Below are positions 1-10,496 of a DNA stretch of 64,000 nt, piece by piece. Made by a program: the position numbers and the translations under genes. Origin of the DNA: Calycina herbarum (Eukaryota > Ascomycota > Leotiomycetes > Helotiales > Pezizellaceae); NCBI GenBank assembly GCA_001414485.1, contig LLEY01000025.1, positions 186,001 to 250,000 of the forward strand, read 5' to 3'. The notes beneath the pieces are model-generated. The model was not told the DNA's origin. It made no database searches and saw only the letters and a program-made list of their open reading frames with translations. Position 1 is the first letter of the stretch. The number at the start of each line of letters is the position of its first letter.

Positions 1-1452
1 CAAGTTCCGCCAAAGGCCACTCCCCAGCCAAGACCCGTGAAAAAGGAGGCAAAACTGAGTGGAACGTCAAGAATTATATCCATCGAGGAAGTTGATGATG
101 ATGAAGAGGAGGAGGAGGAAGATGATTCAGACGACGATGATCTCGCTCCTTACGCAAAACCAGATTCAGACGAAGAGGATTCTGATGAGGATGCGACAAA
201 TATTGTTCGCAAGAAACCTACAGCCCCAGTCTACATCCGGGATCTGATCACCTACCTACGAGATACCGACAACTACGATCGTCAAAAACTTGGCCTCCAA
301 ACCGCTGCTGCCCTAATTCGCAGAAAAGCAAATTTTGGAACCGAAGTCAGCACACACGCTGAAGAGCTCGCAACCCTTCTAGTGGGAATCCAAGACAAAT
401 ACGAAATCGAGGAATTCCAAGAGCTACGATTACAAGGAATGATTGCCATCCTACTCGCTCTTCCCTCAAAAATGGGTCCTTGGTTCGCAAAAACATTCTT
501 CGACGGCGATTACTCCATCTCTCAACGCGCTTCTATCCTCACGACTCTCGGACTGAGCGCCAGAGAATTAGGGGGATTCGGAAAAGAAGACACAAAACTC
601 ACCCATACCGACAAATTACCAAACACATCATTCCCATCAAAAGCCCTACCCGAAAAAATGCATAGTCTCTACATCACGCAATCCGCCCAACCCAAAAAGA
701 CTCAAAAATCCCTCCCCTTCTCAGCCCTAACAACCCTCTCCTCAAATCTCACCTCCGCCCTCACAAAACCCATAGCAGCCGACGCCCTAGCATCCACTGC
801 CAATCCCGCGTTAATGAATTTCTCCCCCTCCTCAACACGTCAAATCACCAAACCGAGGATTCGCCCAAAGCCTACAACAAACACTCTTGCTCCCCTCGTC
901 TCGGCATCCTTCTTCTTCCCCCTCACAGGGCGCTACTTCGTCCATCTCCGCGCTTATGGTTCTTCTTCCTCCAACAACATAACTTTCGACCCCTTCCTTC
1001 TTTCGCTCTTCATCAAAACGCTAGCGCTTATTCTTGATGCTGCGGGTCCTTATGCTGCCAACTTACGCGATATGAGAAGAGAGTTCTGGGATTTGTTACT
1101 AGGATTACGGGTTAGCGCGATGGGGGAGAGGGGCGTGATTGAGAGTATGCTGTTTGGATTTTTGGTTAGTCTTGAGCTGGGTGTTGATGGCGGTGACGGG
1201 AGGGAGATTGTTGAGGGCATGGGTAGGGAGTTGCTTGAGGTTCAGGGGTGGGTGCAGGGTGTTTTTGAATCTCTAGGAGAGGGGAGGGGTGTTAGTGTTC
1301 TGGGGGTTGGTGGGAGGATGAAGGGACAGGAGGGGGGTGGAGCAGAGGAGGAAAAGGTTAGGGTGCTTGCTGCTAGTGTGCTGGTTAGAATTCAGGGGTT
1401 TGTGGAGAGGTATCAGGGGTTGCTTGTTGGTGATTTAGCTAGTTATTCTTGA
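1..1452 (+). CDS. tel2: Telomere length regulation protein Tel2 (TELO2), 3' part
   Basis: Tel2 works with Tti1 and Tti2 as an Hsp90 cochaperone that stabilises PIK-related kinases (TOR, ATM/Tel1, ATR/Mec1). The frame is open from base 1, so the N-terminal half lies outside the window; the stop is TGA at 1450-1452. An acidic run of D/E residues is followed by a segment around APVYIRDLITYLRD and LQGMIAILLALPSKMGPWF that matches the conserved Tel2 C-terminal domain (family knowledge, PF10193), which in Tel2 proteins follows just such an acidic linker. The visible 483 codons have no intron. Base usage changes along the gene: C-rich up to about 1000, G-rich from about 1060 to the stop, where the protein becomes Gly/Glu/Val-rich (GVGGRMKGQEGGGAEEE). 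This tail is probably poorly conserved. Assignment to Tel2 is firm; the exact 5' end cannot be seen. Confidence 0.9.
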   Translation, partial: QVPPKATPQPRPVKKEAKLSGTSRIISIEEVDDDEEEEEEDDSDDDDLAPYAKPDSDEEDSDEDATNIVRKKPTAPVYIRDLITYLRDTDNYDRQKLGLQTAAALIRRKANFGTEVSTHAEELATLLVGIQDKYEIEEFQELRLQGMIAILLALPSKMGPWFAKTFFDGDYSISQRASILTTLGLSARELGGFGKEDTKLTHTDKLPNTSFPSKALPEKMHSLYITQSAQPKKTQKSLPFSALTTLSSNLTSALTKPIAADALASTANPALMNFSPSSTRQITKPRIRPKPTTNTLAPLVSASFFFPLTGRYFVHLRAYGSSSSNNITFDPFLLSLFIKTLALILDAAGPYAANLRDMRREFWDLLLGLRVSAMGERGVIESMLFGFLVSLELGVDGGDGREIVEGMGRELLEVQGWVQGVFESLGEGRGVSVLGVGGRMKGQEGGGAEEEKVRVLAASVLVRIQGFVERYQGLLVGDLASYS

Positions 1453-2991
1453 GGGGGTTTCGTGAATTTGCTTTGAGGTAGCAGGGTTGTAGAGCTGCGA
1501 GGCAACCTGAATTTGAGCTTGTGGCTTTCAACTTGGGAGTTCTTGAAGAAGTTTGGGCTTTTTTCCTTTGGAGATTCTTGTTCGACTCCGTGTGATGACG
1601 AGAGGTGAGGTCTCATAAAAGTTACAGTTACCACAAACAGTCCCTCAATTTCCCTTCCGCAGTCTCCTGAGAACACATCAACGCATACGTTCCTCCGTTC
1701 TTTGACATGTCAATAGAGGCGTAGCGAAATAGTCAATTATGAGATTTTCACTACCCTCCAATATCAAGCTGAACGTCCTTCGCTCACTTGAAACTCTTGC
1801 TCTCCAAATCCAACGCAGCGTCGAAACCCCTTCTACTTTCGAAAGGTATACTTCCTCACACTGCAAATGAAATCTTTGGCTTACTACATGATAAGAAGAA
1901 CCCCATAGTCTCATAATTGCGAGCAAAGCCCAAATTTTCATCATGAGGCTTGTCCATAGAATTGAGAGACCTATCAGTTACATACTCGTATGCTCGAATA
2001 TCACTTTCAGTATTGCAAGTGAAATGAATTTACAAGCTTAAGTCTCATTTAAAGTTGGTTAGGTACAGAGATTTGTTGTATGTCTACACAGAATTCAGCA
2101 ATTCCCTACATCACATTCCTCCTAAAACAACACGAGTATTAAAGATAGCTGGAACGAAAAAAATAGGCAATGTGTCAAGACGGAAAGAGGGCATACGATC
2201 GTGAAATCCGTTGGGATGGCACATTTACAAGGGGCCAACCTCTCGCAGAGTCAAAAGGAGCAAATGGCAAATGATACAAGCAAGAATCAGTGAATAAAGA
2301 ATACCAGTTCCGAGTGACTCTGAACATACTTTCCCCACGTAAACTAACACTCCCAGTACGACAAGCTGTAGAACTCTCTTCTACTTTCAAAAATTAGTCT
2401 ATGATAGACTAAAAACTCAAAATATGCACCTCATTCCCAAAGAGGTAAAAGAGGGGTAGATAACACGTGAGTGGCTAGTCCATTCTACAGCCACTCACCA
2501 TCCCCCATACCACCAGCTTATTGGCTGTTTACCCTTGGCTCACTTGATGAATGGCAGTTTATCCAATGTAGAACAGCTTACCCACAACGAGTTAGCCAAA
2601 AAGAGAGTGAGGATATCAACTCCCCAACCTCCCGGAATATGAGGCAAAGCTTACTGGTGGCTTACTTGCAGCTCACTACTGGCTTACTACTGGTTTACTC
2701 GTTGGCTTACTCGAAAAGAGTTAGAAAGCAAGAGAGCGGGGATATCATGCGCCCAACCTCGTGGATTAACGAACGCCGATTATCTGAGGAGACTTTGAAT
2801 CTCAAGTATCCCAACCTCCTTGGTTTTGAATCAGTTTTGGTGAGAGGAAGGACGCGGTCAAACAATTCAGGCTTGGTAGCCCGAAATGCCCTGAAACCTT
2901 CTGATTCGCAATTTTCCCTATAAAAGACGTCGATGCCCTGAAGCTATAGGGTTAAGCGAGCCTAGAAAAATCACTATTTGCCCCTAAAATA
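1453..2991. other. Gene-poor stretch with diverged duplicated segments
   Basis: No convincing gene. A segment at about 1690-1960 is partly repeated, diverged, at about 3280-3470. A second direct repeat lies inside 2591-2765. Short open frames on both strands have no coding look. Confidence 0.5.
2591..2765. repeat. Pair of ~46-bp imperfect direct repeats with a GGCTTACT-rich spacer
   Basis: Copies at about 2591-2635 and 2720-2765 share GTTAG at the start, AAGAGAG, GGATATCA and CCCAACCTC in the same order. The spacer between them repeats the word GGCTTACT or close variants several times (2655-2710). The arrangement looks like a small decayed tandem array. No flanking transposon structure was found. 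Confidence 0.6.
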
Positions 2992-3218
2992 GAGGGAGGG
3001 TCCACTAAAGTCACATCGCTCGTGGCTCCAGGGCACTTTACAGGGCATTATATACTTCGCTAACTTGATAGAAGCCGCCAAAGACGAAATATATGTTGAC
3101 CCACCAGACCTTCCTCGAGTCAATAACCTATTCCCCACAACCCGCGAAGTCCATCTGCTTGCGGAATGTCTGAACATGGGACCTAGTGACCATTACGCTC
3201 TTCTTATAAGTAGTGTAT
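2992..3218 (+). pseudogene. Possible coding remnant, 75 codons, unrecognised
   Basis: An open frame without an early ATG reads through a stretch that looks like real protein: IIYFANLIEAAKDEIYVDPP, then LPRVNNLFPTTREVHLLAEC, then MGPSDHYALLISSV before a TAG. It is preceded in frame by a stop at about 2989. The composition (buried hydrophobic pattern, DPPDLPRV turn) differs from surrounding noise. I do not recognise the family. It may be the end of an exon of a decayed gene, or chance. Confidence 0.25.
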
Positions 3219-5247
3219 AGAATTGCTCCTTCAATCTTCTGAAGTATACAAGTCTTTGAACATTGAACCTCGAAGCGAAGCCTAGCAACTAACCCGCAAG
3301 TTTACACTCTCGTTCCCACAACTAGATACACTGTCGAAAAGGTTTCTACCTTCGAAATCTGCAATTCTTCGAACGCATCATATTGTAAGAATAATCCGAT
3401 GGTCTCAAACAGCTTGCTAGTACGAACGAGACTTTTTTCATCACGACGCTTATCAACGAAATTGTGGGTACTGTCTGTACTACTTTAGGGATGCTCAATG
3501 GTATCTACGGATTGTTTGTTGCCAGTCCAAAGTTCTAGAAGGCTTTAATATCTATGAGTCAGCCCTGAAATGCAAATCTTTTTAACTCTGGGGTTTTTAG
3601 ATCTACAAATGAAGTGGATTTGTTCCCCACGAGTTGAAAGCTTGAAATGAGGTAGTAAATTCTCGAACTAACAGCTCCTTCAGACGTTCTATCAATAAGC
3701 TCTAATCCTCAATAATAGATTCACTGCATGTCCACAGATTCTTAAAAACATATTTGTTTATAGGTTTTCAAAGCTGGCTGTTTTAGAACACGCTTGAAGA
3801 ACCATGATTACCTTTCAAGCAATATTTGGAAAACAGTTGACAATGTATAATCATAGGAGTTCTACTTTCTCAACTTTCTTCTCTTCTTCTTAGATCAAAT
3901 TCTCATTAATGCCACCCTCCTCTGCTGTTATTTCACAGCCAGAACAGAAATCCGAACGTACTTTCCTTGAATAACCCGCCCCCCCGCCTCGATATCAAGA
4001 TTACAGTGGAAACCCCTCTTATCTCTGAATATAATAAACTTCACAAAATTAAGTCGCTCCAGAGGGTGGCTTGGCGAATCAAATTAGGCAAAACATAGAT
4101 AGGTGTTGTATATCACTTGTTTCTTTGGCTAAAGCGTAGAGTACTTTCTCGTGCTATTACCTTCCGCCTAGAATATTGCGGATGGTTCTCATAAAAAGGC
4201 CTGCCCAGTGGATACTTAAGTCCAAATGTTCACACCAACGAATTGCTACAAAGTATCCAACACACTTTTGCTGACTTGATGATTCAAATACAGTGAATTG
4301 AGATGTCAACTTCAGTTGAGAAGCATAGTAAAGGTCCCCATAGTAAATGTTGTGTATAAAACCTCCAAGAACACGTTGAAATTCTTTCAATTGCCCCACT
4401 TTAGACTGGACACCTTGAAAAGCCTCTCTTTTGCGAACTGTCACCTCGCAGTATTCAAGAGCTGCAAATATAAATACGCTATTATCTCCTCATTTTCACC
4501 TAATCTAATGCCGTCTTACTACTCTTATCTTTTTTTCGTGTACCTCAATCCGAACTTGCTTCTCCTTTATATGATGTAGATATGATGGCAAATCGCAAAT
4601 CCGCCAGGATGCCTTATATCGTCGAAAGCCTTACCAAAAAACGATCCAAGAATGTAAAAACCAGCTTCTCAAAGTAAGAAGTGGGGTTGCTGAGCGAGAT
4701 TTTTCGAATGTGACCAAGTTCCTGTTGGTTTCTGTGGGGTCGTATTATAGTTTTGGTTTTCTTCCGAATGTTGAGTAGATATCGAGGGTATCATCCTTTC
4801 TAACCCACGTCTCCCCCAAACCCGAACAACAGTAGATTTGTAGTATACCTTGTTGGAGGTTTGATAGAGAGTCAAGAACTCCCCTGGTCACAATTTATAC
4901 AAATTTGACTCCCGGGGATGTATTCACTCGAATGGCCCTTTAGTAGGCCAATCGTTCTGTCTCTCGCCTTTTCACCAGACCAGAACAGGAGTCAAATCTA
5001 ACTCCCAGGAATCTATTCACCTTCTTGCTTCAGTTGATCTCTAACTTTTGGGAGTCTCATTCTGACATAACTTGTGGATTCCTCTCGAGTACTTAATTCA
5101 TCATCTCAATAGGTATACGGCGAACGATGGCTGGCTGAGTTTTCCTCTATCAAATCTTAAGACTACACTATGAAAAACACACCACAGATACAAGAGCATG
5201 TTGATTCTCATTTAGGGCGGTACGCCCACATGCTGAAAGGACGATAG
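3219..5247. other. Intergenic, no gene recognised
   Basis: AT-rich sequence with only short overlapping frames. Two copies of a short word (CAAATTTGACTCCC at about 4899 and CAAATCTAACTCCC at about 4994), each followed by a related GGNATNTATTCAC, form another diverged direct repeat about 95 bp apart. Nothing else is supported. Confidence 0.4.
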
Positions 5248-5496
5248 ATGAGTTCTATTACCTCAACGCAAGTGAACATCTCTACGCCCTCACGGCGCCT
5301 CGAGACAACACCCGAAGAGCCCAATAAACCCTCAAACACAGTCCCCAAACGCCCACCTCTCACAAGCTTGAATCTTCTGGTTCACAGAACCTCGGTTTCC
5401 CAAACCCACCCTACGAGCTCCAAAAAATCTCCAGTCATCGTGACTAGATTCTCGCTTGGAGCTGTCCCGTTGAAAACACAAAAACGAGAAATATAA
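5248..5496 (+). CDS. Small hypothetical protein, Ser/Thr/Pro-rich, 82 aa
   Basis: An ATG-initiated frame of 82 codons rich in S, T, P and K (for example STPSRRLETTPEEPNKPSN and THPTSSKKSPVIVTRF) ends in TAA. The composition resembles the disordered start of a fungal nuclear protein more than random DNA, but no domain is visible and no spliced continuation with a clear donor was found. It may be a short gene, a lone exon or a chance frame. Confidence 0.22.
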   Translation: MSSITSTQVNISTPSRRLETTPEEPNKPSNTVPKRPPLTSLNLLVHRTSVSQTHPTSSKKSPVIVTRFSLGAVPLKTQKREI

Positions 5497-7965
5497 GTTT
5501 CACATAATTCCACCAATACCACTTGGCACATAGAAAAGCCCGACGAGAGAAAATAAATACCAACAGCCTAAACAAGCTTATTCCGTCCTCGGCCATCTTA
5601 TGTAAAGCCACAGGAAATCAAGAAATACCCATGCAAACACCAAAAAAGGAAGGTAGATAACCCTGGAAAATTTTCGGGAAAAACCCTTCGTTGCGCAACC
5701 GAGAAAGAAAAAATAAAGTAACAGTGAGGAAAACAAATGAACCCCCTTCTAAAAAGGTATTCCCCGGATCTCATCCGCCTAAATAGGCTGGTGGTGTGAA
5801 GAGCAAACTTGCGAGGACAAATATAAATGCAATGCATAACCTTCGGGTGTAGAAGGAAACGCCTTGTGGAAGCTCCTCCGTTCAATGCCGCTCAACGTAT
5901 AAGACGACATATTAAAGTGCAGTGTTGGGGTACATCGAACAGGGAACTTACCTGTAATATAATTACCATGTTCGTATTTGCAATCCCAGACTTCCATGTG
6001 GGAGGGCGACGAGATAAGGAGATCTCATCTCATTGGCATCACAACGCCATCCGAGGTTTCTGGTTGCTCAAGACTGTCAGCATCGTGGGATGCTCCTTTG
6101 CATCTCTCCGATCGTCGGGCATCCCGTTGGCAGGTATTTTTTCTGATCGAATAAAAACATAGAAATGGCAATCAGAAGCATGGGAACGGGTGGAATTCTC
6201 CGTTGTTCTGCACATACGGATCGTACCGAGTTTCTCGGTGGCCTTTCATGAAACGAGACATGCATACGGAGACCGTAGGGGAGAACTATCTCGTGTAGGC
6301 TTTCAGAAGCCTCTGCAGACTGCAGCTTCGGCCAGATTTCCTGGTTTGCTACTAGAATGAAGTTTTTCTCATCCACAAATCCGAAGTGGAGAATGCTGCA
6401 TGCGTCGTTCGGAGGACAATATCATCCTACCAATGTACATCGCATGCACGGCAGATTGCCAGGGATGTCGTTCGATGAACAGCAGACCACTTGGTCGTCA
6501 ACTGGATCAGGCTGATGAGTGGAACATAAGGGTTTTGAGGCGAGCGGAGTCGAATTGTTTCAAGAATTCCCAGGGCTCCGAATCGCATGCGGCAAAAGTC
6601 GAGATGGATAAAGTCGGGGAAGAAGCGGGAGTTCGTATGACTTGCATATACCTGCAGGCGAGTTGCAGGGTAATTTGCTGTACTCCTCAGGGCACATGTT
6701 CTTTGTGCCCTCAACACGTTGCGAATAACCTTGAAAATGTTCCTGCGTCCGAAGACCCGAAATTGGAACATTCTCGATGGCCATATGCCGTAGTGTTATT
6801 GCGGGATGTGATAATTGGGGGCCGAAAACCAAAAGTTGGTGGTGGTATCTTCTTTATTGTTGTTGGATAGCGATGTGGATGTACCGAGCCAAGCTCATTT
6901 CTGTAAATGAGCCTTTCCAGGAAATATCGTGGTCCAATATTAAGAAATTTGAAGGAATGTGTTGTGCAAACGAGATTAGGAGACGCAAGAAATGGCTGGT
7001 TTGATTATCCCAAATCTCTCCGCACATTTGGTCTGGTTCTCCTGAAACTCATCGTTTCTCTGGCTGTCCCAACCTCGCGGGTACATCAATGTCGTGTTGT
7101 ATGCCTTGGCAATTTCCATTGCTCTTACGTATAACGAGAGAAGGTTTGATGATCCTGATCCTTCGATTAGGGCTTTGCGGAAATTAATTCTCTGAACGTT
7201 GAGATCACCTCGCACAAGGTGCCAGGAAACGCAGGAGAGTTGTACATGTGGCTCGCTGAGTGCCGACTGCAATGTGCTTCCAAATTTGATCCTCCAGTGA
7301 GATTCCCAGCAGGTAGGTAAACCACTCCGTATTTTGTGCCGACGGGTGTGGGGTGGTGAGCAAAGAGCGGTAAAGCAAGCCAGGTAGCGAGGGAAGTGGT
7401 GCGGTTAGGGCTTCATGGCGAGTGGAACCCTCGGATTGGCAGATCCTGCTGAAGCTACCCACCCACTATGATCCATGGAATTGGCAATTGGCAAAAGCAG
7501 AGCTTGCAGAGGCAACTTGGAACGAGGAAGGCTTCTAGAAGACCAGCAGACACCCCTCTGGGCGACGCCCATCCCCCTGAAACCCCTCGCTGGCGGCGGT
7601 GCCCGCAGGCAAGCTGGTGGTGATTCGTAGGACGGGAATGCAATCCATTCAGAGGGACCTTGAGGGGAACCAATCCCGAGTCTGCCCTCAACGCCTTCCC
7701 CTGGAGGTGCTGCTGGTTGATGCTGGTTGATGCTGGTTGCTGCTGGTTGCCGTCACGATGTGAGGATGCCTGGGATGCATCATTTTCCTCCGGCTCCTCA
7801 GGCTTCTTGATGCCTCTTGAGGCCATCCCAACCTGCGTGCCTCCGGGCATGTGCATCTGCAACGCAGCAGAACGCAGCAGAAGTGCATGATATTTGACTG
7901 GATTTCGCGCCTTGCAGATGCCTCCTCCCCAGTTCCCTACCGACCAGCAGCCACTTGGTGCGAAT
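5497..7965. other. Intergenic, no gene recognised
   Basis: Frames of up to about 150 codons are open on both strands between 5600 and 7300, but they overlap on opposite strands, have no family resemblance and no splice logic. Near 7717-7755 the words GATGCTGGTT/GCTGCTGGTT repeat four times. Confidence 0.45.
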
Positions 7966-9110
7966 TAGAGATGAGATGAGATGAGATGAGATGGGCGAGG
8001 GTAGAGGAGAGTCAAACGAAGGTAGAAGAGAAAAAGGTTCCATGAGATGGAGAAGGAGAAACTGGGCTGGGCTGGGCTGGGCGGGGTGGAGGCTGGCTGG
8101 CCGCGTCGGGCCGTAGCGGTGAGATGATGGAATGATGGAATGTTGGTATGGATAGCTATTAGAAGATGTGTGTGGTGTTTGTTGTGTTGGTGGTGTTTGA
8201 TGGCCATTGGGGTTGAGCTTTCTTGTCGCTGGTTTTAGGTATGGGATAGTATGGTATGGGTGTTGAGCAAGGAGGGGAGAGGGAAAGTGCAAAAGAATGC
8301 AAAAGAGTGCAAAAGAGTGGTGGGACACTAGGCTAGACTAGACTACACTAGACTACACTAGTTATCATGGAAGGAGCAAGGGGAGGTTGATTGTGAAGGA
8401 GAGAAGGAAGTCAACATGCCAAACGAAGTCAGCTTGAGGAGAAGATCAATTCAGCGATCCATGATCCCCGTCACGGCAACTTCACTCACTCCATGCTTCA
8501 CTTCACTCCACTCACTTCACTTCACTCCACTCAACTTCACTTCACCTCTTGCACTTTTTACTTCCACCCAACTTCACTCCTCTCCCTCCTCCCACTTCTC
8601 CCCTCCTCCCCTCCCCTCCCCTCCCCTCCCCTGCCCATTCTGTGTGTTTCTGTCCAGGAAGGGCCCGAATCGGCGGGCATACATTGGGAGCACCCTGGTA
8701 GAGCTCCCCTGCAAATTCAAAGACGGTCTGAGAGCATATATTATCTTGAGCTGCCTCCTCTCCAAAACCTTCCCTTCTCTTCCCCCTCTTCGCCAGACTC
8801 TCTTCTCCATACCATCCCATACCATACCATACCTCACCATACCTCACCATACCTCACCATACCTCACCATACCTCACCATACCTCACTCCCGCATTAATC
8901 CTCCGATTGCCCTATACCCTCCGTTGTTGCGTCTTGTCGCATCGTCACTCCATTTATATCCCATGAGCGCTCACCTGCCATCCCTTCTTACCCTTCTGGA
9001 TCATCTTCTCGCGCCTCGATAGTGCTGCTGCTGCTGCTGCTGCTGGACCCTCTTTGACGACCTCCCCCTCCCCCTCCCCCTCCCTCCCACCCATCCTCCA
9101 TTTTCGACAA
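7966..9110. repeat. Simple-repeat cluster in the promoter/leader of the epimerase gene
   Basis: Consecutive short tandem arrays: GAGAT units (7967-7993), GGGCT units (8063-8085), GTGCAAAAGA-like 10-mers (8287-8318), GACTA/CACTA units (8327-8361), TTCACTCCAC-like units (8481-8545), CCCCT units (8601-8632), a 10-bp ACCATACCTC array of about six copies (8811-8887), GCT units (9023-9044) and CCCCCT units (9060-9088). From about 8480 the plus strand is almost purely pyrimidine-rich, as is common upstream of transcription starts in filamentous fungi. The end lies about 60 bp before the start codon at 9168, so part is probably 5'UTR. Confidence 0.8.
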
Positions 9111-9167
9111 GGGGTCAAGCCTTGCTGACCACCTCTTCTCCTTCCCCTCCAAAACGCACCCGGCATC

Positions 9168-10496
9168 ATGGCCGAGAAACCTTCTGTGTTGATCGTGGGT
9201 GGCCTGGGTTATATCGGTCGTTGGCTGGCCTTGCATATCCAACAGAATGGATTGGCTTCGGAACTGCGCATCATCGACAAGGTATGCCACAAGGTTGCAC
9301 GAGTTGTGGGTTGGCGACTGACCATGACATGCAGATGTTGCCCCAGCTAGCCTGGTTGGCTCCAGAGTTCCAAGAGGCATGTTCAAAGGAGAAGTTCATG
9401 CAGGCCGATGCGAGTAAAGAACGTACGTCGCTGTCTACTACCTACCCTTTTTAGCTCCCCCGGCTTTCAATACGAGCTCAGCTAATGTAAACCCAATCAG
9501 AATCCTTCCCCCGCATATTTGGTCGCGAGAATGGAAAAGAATGGGACTATGTATTCAACTGTGGTGGGGAAACTCGACTTTCCCAAGATGACGAGGTCTA
9601 CAAGTTGCGCTCGCTTGCCCTGAGTGTGGCACTCGGAAAGGAAGCTGCAAAGCGAGGGGTCAAGGTATTCGTCGAGCTGAGCACGGGAATGGTGTACAAG
9701 TCGGATTCACAACCGAGTAAAGAGGGGGATAAACTGAAACCATGGAGCAAGATTGCCGTTTATAAGTTGCAAGCGGAAGAGGAGCTTGCCAAAATCGAGG
9801 GGTACGTCCACTCTTAGCATTCCACGCTTCGCCCTCAATACTAACTGTTCTAGCCTCAACCTCGTCATCGTCCGTCTCCCCCATGTTTACGGTGACTACT
9901 GCTTCCAATTTGTCGCAACTGCCTTGTCAATGGCTCGCGTATACCAATATCTGGAAGAAGAGATGAAGTGGCTCTGGACCAAGGACTTACGAGTAAACAC
10001 CGTTCATATTACAGATGTTGTTCGAGCTTTATTCGATATTGCGGATTGGTATGCCGCCAAGGGAAAAGCCAACTGGGACGAAAAGACCATGGGCAAAACC
10101 CCCATTTTCAACGTTGTCGATCATGGAAAAACTTGTCAAGGCACCATGGCCGAAATCATCGGCCAACTGTTTGGGATCAAGACAGGCTTTCAGGGTCAAA
10201 TCATCAGTACCTTCGCACGCTTGAATATGGACAGTGTGGTGGACGATGTCAATGATGATCTCCTCGGACCTTGGGCAGAATTACTTGAAGATGCTGGCAT
10301 CACACGACCCGGACCTTTAACGCCATTTATGGAGAAAGAACTACTCAAAGACACGGATCTAAGCATGGACGGGAGTAGACTGGAAAAGGTTGTCGGCTTC
10401 GAATACAGCAAACCCAAAGTCACAAAAGAGTTGGTTCAGAGTATGATTGACAGTTACACAAGAATTGGCTGGTGGCCAACCAAGACGGCCAAATAG
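9168..10496 (+). CDS. NAD-dependent epimerase/dehydratase family protein (extended SDR), 381 aa
   Basis: Predicted NAD(P)-dependent oxidoreductase or sugar-nucleotide epimerase of unknown substrate, probably cytosolic. Exons 9168-9281, 9335-9422, 9501-9801 and 9854-10496; all introns are 53-78 bp with GT..AG and the phases join cleanly. The N-terminus carries the Rossmann fingerprint GGLGYIG (residues 11-17) right after a beta strand (VLIVG). Later strands WDYVFNCGGETR and VKVFVELSTGMVY, and LVIVRLPHVYGDY, fit the extended SDR fold. Around the catalytic lysine the sequence is WSKIAVYKLQAEEE: aligning K-L-x-x-E with the usual YxxxK-L-x-x-E puts Ile, not Tyr, at the catalytic tyrosine position, so catalysis may be altered or lost. 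Length suits the family. The start is chosen because it sits just before the nucleotide-binding motif. Upstream is a dense simple-repeat leader. Confidence 0.88.

Noticed and set aside
5827..7134. Several overlapping open frames on both strands
   Set aside because: They conflict with each other, show no family motifs and no splice continuity; treated as chance in a region of moderate GC.
8811..8887. Array of regular 10-bp units that might suggest a CRISPR-like array
   Set aside because: No spacers between units; it is a plain minisatellite in a eukaryotic genome.
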